Translations under genes and position numbers: made by a program
Part shown: in pieces, positions 1 to 4,069 of the stretch
Layout of the letters: each line of letters starts with the position of its first letter
How positions within the stretch are numbered: the first letter of the stretch is position 1
Origin: Halanaerobiaceae bacterium
GTDB taxonomy: Bacteria; Bacillota; Halanaerobiia; Halanaerobiales; Halarsenatibacteraceae
Direction: 5' to 3'
Assembly: GCA_003554685.1 (NCBI GenBank)
Contig: PWHA01000316.1
Coordinates: 1 to 5,036 of the forward strand
DNA length: 5,036 nucleotides
The notes under the pieces: model-generated
Database searches by the model: none
What the model saw: only the letters and a program-made list of their open reading frames with translations
Told to the model about the DNA's origin: nothing

Positions 1-668
1 AAAATATCTGGCAAAATCCTGCCTATCTTCACGGGGCCCTGCAGTATCTTGCCTATCAGGAAGGCAAGAAAATATCGGTTATGATGCCTTACAGCCATGC
101 TCTTAAGGATCTTGCTGACTGGTACCGCCAGCTCTGGGCAGAATCACTGGGCAAAGAAGTCAATCGCAGGGGAGAGCGGGTCAATGTAGGCCCCACTCCC
201 GTAAAAGCTCTGGGTGCTACCGATCAGCATTCCCAGGTTCAGCTTTATATGGAAGGGCCCTTTGATAAAATTATTACCTTTATCGAAGTAGAAAATCACC
301 GAAGAAATCTGGAGATGCCGAAGCTTTATCAGGATCTCAATGGCCTGAATTATCTGGGAGGCCATTCGCTGGCCAGACTTATCAATACCGAGAAACAGGC
401 CACCGAAAGAGCCCTGACCAAAAGAGGACGGGCCAATGCAACCATAAAATTACCTGAAGTTACGGCCTTCACTTTGGGTCAGCTCTTTTATCTGCTGGAG
501 TTGGAGACAGCCTTTGTGGGAGAACTATTTAATATCAATACCTACAATCAACCCGGTGTCGAGCTGGGGAAAAATTATACCTACGGAATTCTGGGCCGGG
601 AAGGATATCAGGAGAAAAAAGAAGAATTTGAAAACTGGTCAGAGCCTGATCCTGATTTAATATTATAG
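1..668 (+). CDS. pgi: Glucose-6-phosphate isomerase, C-terminal part (5' end outside window)
   Basis: Cytosolic enzyme of glycolysis and gluconeogenesis that interconverts glucose 6-phosphate and fructose 6-phosphate. The frame is open from position 3 to a TAG at 666-668, giving 221 visible codons, about half of the roughly 450 residues usual for the Firmicute-type enzyme. The ATG at 81 is internal, because family-like sequence (NPAYLHGALQYLAYQEGKK) runs upstream of it. The segment at 519-572 matches the classical second family signature, with YNQPGVE followed two residues later by the catalytic-type Lys (570-572). DQHSQ at 222-236 carries the His (228-230) expected to act in ring opening. 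WAESLGKE supplies a Glu (141-143) at the place expected for the isomerisation base. No frameshift is seen. No clear hairpin/T-run terminator follows the stop. Residue roles are from family knowledge; the motif matches are read directly. Confidence 0.97.
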   Translation, partial: NIWQNPAYLHGALQYLAYQEGKKISVMMPYSHALKDLADWYRQLWAESLGKEVNRRGERVNVGPTPVKALGATDQHSQVQLYMEGPFDKIITFIEVENHRRNLEMPKLYQDLNGLNYLGGHSLARLINTEKQATERALTKRGRANATIKLPEVTAFTLGQLFYLLELETAFVGELFNINTYNQPGVELGKNYTYGILGREGYQEKKEEFENWSEPDPDLIL

Positions 669-676
669 ACTGACTG

Positions 677-716
677 ATAAAAGCTTGAAACAAACTTATA
701 AAAGCTTGAAACAAAC
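677..716 (+). repeat. Two tandem 19-bp direct repeats, 21 bp apart
   Basis: An identical 19-mer, ATAAAAGCTTGAAACAAAC, occurs at 677-695 and 698-716. The start-to-start distance is 21 bp, two turns of B-DNA. Each copy contains the palindrome AAGCTT. The pair sits immediately upstream of the predicted promoter at 732-761, at roughly -91 to -52 from the estimated start. That is where an activator or repressor binding on one helical face would be expected. The repeat is directly visible; a regulatory role is inference. A recent small duplication is the alternative. Confidence 0.85.
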
Positions 717-731
717 ACCAAATACCGCTGT

Positions 732-761
732 TTGACTTTTATCCCGGTGGAGTGATATAAA
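732..761 (+). promoter_or_regulatory. Predicted sigma-A-type promoter for the pseudokinase-nadE unit
   Basis: TTGACT (732-737) and TATAAA (756-761) are separated by 18 bp, close to the vegetative consensus. The expected transcription start is near 768, giving a leader of about 70 nt before the TTG start at 839. The leader contains a small GCCTG/CAGGC hairpin (803-815) just ahead of the ribosome site. It lies between pgi and the next gene, which have no tight operon spacing. Confidence 0.6.
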
Positions 762-822
762 GAAAGGAAGTCCGGATTTAGAAATAAATAATAATCGACA
801 GGGCCTGTTGCAGGCAGCTTAC

Positions 823-841
823 AGGGGGTGACAATTTATTG
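823..841 (+). promoter_or_regulatory. Ribosome binding site that decides the TTG start of the pseudokinase gene
   Basis: AGGGGGTG at 823-830 lies 8 nt before TTG at 839-841. The only competing start close by, GTG at 828, reads into a stop within five codons. TTG at 839 is therefore the best start. Confidence 0.75.
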
Positions 842-2272
842 AGGTCAGAAAATTTGTTTAAAAAATTTGAAAGGGAGGGTGAGGTGCTGTACGGCCGCAA
901 CATTTTTAGCAGAAAGCAGCCCCGCTCCCGGGTTCTCAATGAAATAAAGCAGGAATTAGAGGATGTGCTGGATAAATACCCTGCTGACCCCGGGAATGTC
1001 CTGGTTGATTTTGTTGAACTGCATAAAGCCGATTATGGATATTATCTGCTGTGCCGGGATAGAGACTGGCAGCAGCTGCCCAGGGATTTACCTGAGAAAC
1101 TGGATCCTGAGATGGTACTGGACTGGTGGCAGCAGCTGGTGAAAACATTGAATTACCTCAGGGCTCAGGAACTTGACTGGAAATTTATTACCCTGGACCA
1201 GCTGAGATTTTCTGGAGCTCTTTCTAATTACGAAAAAATGGCAGTGAGACTGCTTCCCCCGGAACTGGCTGAAATTTTAACAAAATATGGTGATGTTGAA
1301 AAACAGCTGGGTGAAGAATACTTCCGGCCTCCAGAACTGATTGAAGGGGGGGCTGCTGCCGGAGAAAAGTCCCTGGTTTTTTCGCTGGGGGTGATAATGT
1401 ATTATTTTTTGACCGGCAGCCCTCCTTTTCAGGGGCGGGATAAATCCGAAGTTGTAGACAGGATTATAACCGACAGCCGACTAAATTTGAGAGATTTACG
1501 ACCGGAAATTGCTCCAGCTCTGGGAAAACTGGTAGACAGCTGTCTGGCTTCCCGGCCGGAGAATCGGCCGGAACTGGCTGAGCTGCAGGGAAAATTACAG
1601 CTGCTTTCCGGTCAAAGACTGAAACTGGATCCCAAAGATTACCAGCAGGAAAAAAGCGGGATTCAACGCCGAATTAAGTTTTTTAACCTAAAACAAACTC
1701 TTAAGCTTAATGTAAAAAGACGCTGGCATTTGTTGCTGCTCTTTGCTGTAATAATTATTATGATTCCATTGATGTTTTTATCAACTGGAGTTGAAGAGCA
1801 GATAACTTCTTCTCATTCTGCTGAAGAGGTTGCCCGATATTTTTATCAGTCAATTAATGAAAAGAATTTAACTCTTCTCGATGACACTGCAGTTGTTGAT
1901 CTGGGCCGGTTGAGAAGAATGGTGTCAGAATCTCATGTTATGGAAACCGTTCGGCAGTTTTATGAAATGCAGATACCCGAGGGGGAAGCAGATGAGGAGC
2001 AGATAGCAGCGGAATCTGTCGGTGAAGAATTTGAAACCCTTTTTGGGGTGGAAGACCTGAACCTGATACCCGAGCAGGAAAACGAAGAAGAGATAATTTT
2101 TCGGGCAGATTATCAATTTTTCCTTAATACTGAAGAGGGTAGAGTAGAGCTGGAAGCCCGGGATTATCTCAGGCTTAATATTGTTAATGATCGCTGGCAG
2201 ATCACCGGGGTATCAGGATTTATTAAGGATATCATAACTGGAGATTTTGAAGAGCCTGGAAATGGGAGTTGA
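839..2272 (+). CDS. Membrane-anchored protein-kinase-like protein, probably a pseudokinase, with extracytoplasmic C-terminal domain
   Basis: A 477-residue protein of uncertain function. Residues about 1-250 follow the layout of a Ser/Thr kinase, clearest in the C-lobe. YFRPPEL (161-167) sits where the APE motif should be. SLVFSLGVIMYYFLTGSPPF (178-197) resembles the helix-F region (DVYSLGVxLYELLTGxxPF). SRPENRPE (238-245) resembles the conserved DPxxRP helix-I segment. The catalytic parts look lost: no glycine-rich loop, no HRD-type loop (the equivalent region reads DWKFITLDQL, 113-122) and no DFG. A basic stretch (NVKRRW, 291-296) precedes one transmembrane helix at about 297-314, so the kinase-like part should be cytoplasmic. 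The acidic external part (about 316-477) begins SAEEVARYFYQSINEKN, reminiscent of NTF2-like domains, but that is only a resemblance. It starts with TTG and is followed 41 nt later by nadE, suggesting one transcript. An active but very divergent kinase cannot be excluded. Confidence 0.85.
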   Translation: MRSENLFKKFEREGEVLYGRNIFSRKQPRSRVLNEIKQELEDVLDKYPADPGNVLVDFVELHKADYGYYLLCRDRDWQQLPRDLPEKLDPEMVLDWWQQLVKTLNYLRAQELDWKFITLDQLRFSGALSNYEKMAVRLLPPELAEILTKYGDVEKQLGEEYFRPPELIEGGAAAGEKSLVFSLGVIMYYFLTGSPPFQGRDKSEVVDRIITDSRLNLRDLRPEIAPALGKLVDSCLASRPENRPELAELQGKLQLLSGQRLKLDPKDYQQEKSGIQRRIKFFNLKQTLKLNVKRRWHLLLLFAVIIIMIPLMFLSTGVEEQITSSHSAEEVARYFYQSINEKNLTLLDDTAVVDLGRLRRMVSESHVMETVRQFYEMQIPEGEADEEQIAAESVGEEFETLFGVEDLNLIPEQENEEEIIFRADYQFFLNTEEGRVELEARDYLRLNIVNDRWQITGVSGFIKDIITGDFEEPGNGS

Positions 2273-2313
2273 AGATATTTTATTAGATTGAGGCTGAATG
2301 AAAGGGGGAAAAG

Positions 2314-3072
2314 ATGGCTGATGAGCTGGTAGAAATTGACTGCGAAAAAGCCGTGAATTATCTTGCTAACTGGATAGCTGACAGAATAACCTCAGCCGGC
2401 AAATCCGGAGGCATTGTTGGTTTGAGCGGGGGGCTGGATTCTTCTGTTACAGCTGCTCTGGTTAAAAGAGCCTGCGGGGAAGATTCACTCGGGCTGATCA
2501 TGCCATGCCACAGCAGTTCTGAGGATCGTCAGGATGCCCTGCTGGCTGCTGGAGAGATTGGCATAGAGCACCAGGAACTGGAACTGGGTGAGGTCTTTGA
2601 TCTGCTGCGAAAGCAGCTGCAGCAGCTGGCTCCCGGTGAGGATAAAATTGCAGCTGCCAATATTAAACCCCGGTTGAGAATGACAGCTCTTTACTATCTG
2701 GCGTCCCGGAAGGATTATCTGGTAGTAGGTACCGATAACTGGAGTGAGCTTTCAGTGGGGTATTTTACCAAATATGGAGATGGTGGAATTGATATTGCCC
2801 CTCTGGGCAGGCTGGTGAAAACCGAGGTTAGAGAAGTTGCCCGTTATCTGAGGCTGCCAGCTAAGATTATCAACCGCCAGCCTTCTGCCGGTCTCTGGGA
2901 AGGACAGACCGATGAAGGAGAAATGGGATTGAGCTATGCAGAGCTGGACAGCTATATTCTGGGGAATAGCCTCTCTCCTGAACTGGAAGAAAAAATTGAA
3001 GATATGCAGAAGAATAACCGGCATAAGCTGGAACCGCCGCCGGTTCCCAGGCGTGAGAATTTAACCGGCTGA
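2314..3072 (+). CDS. nadE: NH3-dependent NAD+ synthetase
   Basis: Cytosolic enzyme for the last step of NAD+ synthesis: nicotinate adenine dinucleotide is adenylated by ATP and amidated with ammonia. At 252 residues it has the length of the ammonia-dependent form and lacks the N-terminal glutaminase (nitrilase-like) domain. The ATP-pyrophosphatase P-loop SGGLDSS is at residues 38-44. GTDNWSE (139-145), GYFTKYGDGG (149-158) and DIAPLGRLVKTEV (160-172) are characteristic of the family. RQPSAGLWEGQTDEGEMGLSY (188-208) forms the substrate-binding region. The C-terminal HKLEPPPVPR matches the usual basic/proline end. The ATG is preceded by AAAGGGGG (2301-2308) with 5 nt spacing. It lies 41 nt after the pseudokinase stop with no terminator between, so co-transcription is likely. 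The gene is intact. Tryptophan at 143 replaces the Lys/Arg of some homologues, but this is a variable position. Confidence 0.97.
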   Translation: MADELVEIDCEKAVNYLANWIADRITSAGKSGGIVGLSGGLDSSVTAALVKRACGEDSLGLIMPCHSSSEDRQDALLAAGEIGIEHQELELGEVFDLLRKQLQQLAPGEDKIAAANIKPRLRMTALYYLASRKDYLVVGTDNWSELSVGYFTKYGDGGIDIAPLGRLVKTEVREVARYLRLPAKIINRQPSAGLWEGQTDEGEMGLSYAELDSYILGNSLSPELEEKIEDMQKNNRHKLEPPPVPRRENLTG

Positions 3073-3086
3073 CTGCTGGTAATTTC

Positions 3087-3112
3087 TCTGAAAATTATAA
3101 GATTAATTTTCA
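3087..3112 (+). terminator. Perfect AT-rich hairpin after nadE, possible weak terminator
   Basis: CTGAAAATTA (3087-3096) and TAATTTTCAG (3103-3112) form a perfect 10-bp stem with a 6-nt loop, 15 nt after the nadE stop. There is no T-run on the 3' side, so as an intrinsic terminator it would be weak. It may instead be a 3'-end stabiliser or an operator for the next promoter. The stem is seen directly; the role is inferred. Confidence 0.4.
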
Positions 3113-3133
3113 GCAATTTCAGATTGCAGTGTT

Positions 3134-3161
3134 TTGATGAATTTTTGATAAAAATTATAAT
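3134..3161 (+). promoter_or_regulatory. Predicted promoter for the cobalamin riboswitch transcript
   Basis: TTGATG (3134-3139) and a perfect TATAAT (3156-3161) are separated by 16 bp. Transcription would start near 3168, giving about 65 nt before the aptamer at 3233. A TTGACA at 3182-3187 lacks a good -10 at proper spacing and is the weaker candidate. Confidence 0.6.
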
Positions 3162-3181
3162 ATCAGGCAGGAGATATTACT

Positions 3182-3220
3182 TTGACACCGAATGATTATA
3201 TAGAGCAGATTTTTCAGTAA
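3182..3220 (+). CDS. Possible 12-codon leader peptide upstream of the riboswitch
   Basis: TTG (3182) opens a frame of 12 codons reading MTPNDYIEQIFQ to TAA at 3218-3220. AGGAG at 3169-3173 lies 8 nt upstream, an ideal spacing. It ends 13 nt before the riboswitch aptamer. The predicted transcript start (about 3168) places the ribosome site at the extreme 5' end of the RNA. It could be a chance frame, a remnant of a gene start, or a true leader. No family is recognised. Confidence 0.2.
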   Translation: MTPNDYIEQIFQ

Positions 3221-3232
3221 AATTTAAAAAAA

Positions 3233-3405
3233 TACGTTTTCAGGTGCTTCCGTTTACAAACGGGAGAGAATAGGGAATCAGGTGAGAATCCTGAACGGGC
3301 CCGCCACTGTTACCAGCAAAATTCGCTCAGTACAGCCACTTGCAGATTGCAGGGAAGGCAGAGCTGGATAATTGCTGGAAGTCAGGAGACCTGCCTGGAA
3401 ATGTA
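3233..3405 (+). promoter_or_regulatory. Cobalamin (adenosylcobalamin-type) riboswitch aptamer
   Basis: RNA element that binds a B12 derivative and controls expression in cis. The conserved blocks appear in the correct order: CAGGTGCTTCCG (3241-3252), GAGAATAGGGAATCAGGTGA (3265-3284), CGGGCCCGCCACTGT (3296-3310), CAGCCACT (3333-3340), GGGAAGGC (3352-3359) and the B12 box AAGTCAGGAGACCTGCCTG (3379-3397). The closing stem pairs TAC..TTTCAGGT on the 5' side with ACCTG..GAAATGTA on the 3' side. Just downstream, CCTAC (3406-3410) with GTAGG (3433-3437) and CCTTC (3415-3419) with GAAGG (3428-3432) form a further hairpin. Its GGCAGCAA loop could serve the kissing interaction with the CCGCCACT loop. 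The orientation matches btuF at 4070, the obvious target, although several terminators lie between. Confidence 0.95.
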
Positions 3406-3442
3406 CCTACCACACCTTCGGCAGCAAGAAGGGTAGGGTTAT

Positions 3443-3479
3443 AAGGCAGCAGTTTCAGCCTGCTGGCAGCTGTTTTTTT
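3443..3479 (+). terminator. Likely expression-platform terminator of the riboswitch
   Basis: This element lies 37 nt after the aptamer and ends in seven T (3473-3479). Two overlapping pairings are possible. One is a compact CAGCAG (3447-3452) / CTGCTG (3460-3465) stem. The other is a longer imperfect stem pairing AAGGCAGC (3443-3450) with GCTG plus the first Ts (3469-3476), which abuts the T-run as a terminator should. The choice between the two may be the ligand-controlled switch, but no antiterminator partner within the aptamer was identified with confidence. Confidence 0.6.
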
Positions 3480-3523
3480 ATTAACCGGAATTTTTCAAAC
3501 TACTCATTTTAACCGGGTTTTCT

Positions 3524-3554
3524 AAGCTGCAGCAGCTTGAACTCAGTTTTTTTT
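3524..3554 (+). terminator. Second terminator-like hairpin with T8 run
   Basis: AAGCTG (3524-3529), loop CAG and CAGCTT (3533-3538) form a perfect short palindrome. It is followed after 8 nt by eight T (3547-3554). The gap between stem and T-run is longer than normal, so efficiency is doubtful. Confidence 0.35.
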
Positions 3555-3561
3555 ATAACTC

Positions 3562-3598
3562 ACCCCGTCTTGTGTCTCAGGACGGGGTTTAATTTTTT
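3562..3598 (+). terminator. Strong Rho-independent terminator
   Basis: ACCCCGTC (3562-3569) pairs perfectly with GACGGGGT (3581-3588) across an 11-nt loop. It is followed by TTAATTTTTT to 3598. This is a textbook intrinsic terminator for + strand transcription. No coding gene ends just upstream, so it must terminate the riboswitch RNA. Confidence 0.85.
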
Positions 3599-3608
3599 CA
3601 CCCTCCCA

Positions 3609-3646
3609 CCGGCTGCAGGTCTGGCCTCCTGCAGCCGGAAGTTTTT
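3609..3646 (+). terminator. Strong GC-rich hairpin with T5 tail, second canonical terminator
   Basis: CCGGCTGCAGG (3609-3619) pairs perfectly with CCTGCAGCCGG (3628-3638), an 11-bp stem with an 8-nt loop. AAG and five T (3642-3646) follow. It begins only 10 nt after the previous terminator's T-run and is stronger in stem length. The T tail is offset by 3 nt and short, so efficiency is less certain. Confidence 0.7.
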
Positions 3647-3847
3647 CATTAATTTCCCGGAAAATTGTGAGTAAAAATTGAATCATTATATCAGCATCAA
3701 TTATAAGATTTATTCTGAAGCTGTTCTTCTGAAAAGTAAAATTGTCATAAAGGATATGAGTAATTAGCAATGTCAAAGTTTTTATGATAGAAAATGTCGA
3801 GAGGTGGAGCTGTCCTTTGATTAAGATTAGAGCATAGAGAAATTTCT
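3647..3847 (+). other. Gene-free AT-rich stretch, probable promoter region for the small-ORF/btuF unit
   Basis: No coding frame with a credible ribosome site is seen on either strand. The 77-codon minus-strand frame across 3543-3776 covers both strong terminators and resembles no family. Because canonical terminators lie just upstream, a promoter is expected here. The best candidates are TTGAAT (3678-3683) with TATAAG (3702-3707) at 18 bp, or TTGTGA (3665-3670) with TATATC (3687-3692) at 16 bp. Neither is close enough to consensus to be sure. Confidence 0.4.
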
Positions 3848-3860
3848 GGGAGGGATAAAA

Positions 3861-3950
3861 ATGGATTTTACCAGTGGGGTAAGAATTATTCTGGGAGTCA
3901 TTTTTCTGGGAGTGGCTTTATACTTATATCGTAGAGGTCAGAAAGATTGA
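3861..3950 (+). CDS. Small single-helix membrane protein, 29 aa, unknown function
   Basis: ATG at 3861 is preceded by GGGAGGG (3848-3854) with 6 nt spacing, a strong ribosome site. The product starts MDFTSG, has a hydrophobic helix of about 16-17 residues (VRIILGVIFLGVALYLY, residues 7-23) and ends with a basic tail RRGQKD. By the positive-inside rule, the N terminus should be outside and the C terminus in the cytoplasm. It lies between the B12 riboswitch region and btuF, 119 nt before the btuF start, so it probably shares a transcript with btuF. It may be an accessory subunit of the B12 or cobalt uptake system, but no family is recognised and this is inference from position. A chance ORF is possible, though the ribosome site and clean helix-plus-basic-tail design argue for a real gene. 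Confidence 0.55.
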   Translation: MDFTSGVRIILGVIFLGVALYLYRRGQKD

Positions 3951-4045
3951 CGCTGGTAAAAGGAGGTTTATGGGCTGGTTTATCTGCAGGATTAGGTCTT
4001 TAATTTATTGTGAATTTCTATTTAGTACTGGAAAAAATATTCTAA
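3947..4045 (+). pseudogene. Second small hydrophobic frame, interrupted by an in-frame TAA
   Basis: TTG at 3947 overlaps the stop of the preceding small ORF (TTGA). AGAGGT (3933-3938) lies 8 nt upstream. The frame reads TLVKGGLWAGLSAGLGL, then TAA (4001-4003), then continues in the same frame as FIVNFYLVLEKIF to TAA at 4043-4045. The two halves together would form one continuous membrane helix, which suggests a 32-codon membrane peptide broken by one nonsense codon. Alternatively the 18-codon front half is itself the product. A different frame, ATG 3970 to TAG 4062 (30 codons), has AAAGGAGG only 3 nt upstream and an unlikely composition. Family unknown. Confidence 0.3.
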
Positions 4046-4069
4046 AAAAATTCAGGAGGTAGAAAACTT

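Noticed and set aside
2752..3024. 90-codon minus-strand open frame
   Set aside because: Antisense to nadE; composition is a shadow of the coding strand.
3097..3102. Hexaloop that might be an ANTAR-target hairpin near a B12 riboswitch
   Set aside because: The loop TAAGAT has G at position 4 but not A at position 1, and the other hairpins have loops of 3, 8 and 11 nt, so there is no dual ANTAR motif.
3483..3516. Two AACCGG copies at 3483 and 3511, a third at the nadE end (3063)
   Set aside because: Only 6-8 bp long and irregularly placed; expected by chance.
3543..3776. 77-codon minus-strand open frame in the intergenic region
   Set aside because: It runs through two perfect terminator hairpins, has no recognisable family and no convincing ribosome site.
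3970..4062. 30-codon ATG frame with AAAGGAGG upstream
   Set aside because: Spacing of 3 nt is too short, the product has an unlikely Cys/Arg-rich composition, and its last codons are the btuF ribosome site. Kept only as an alternative to the hydrophobic frame at 3947.
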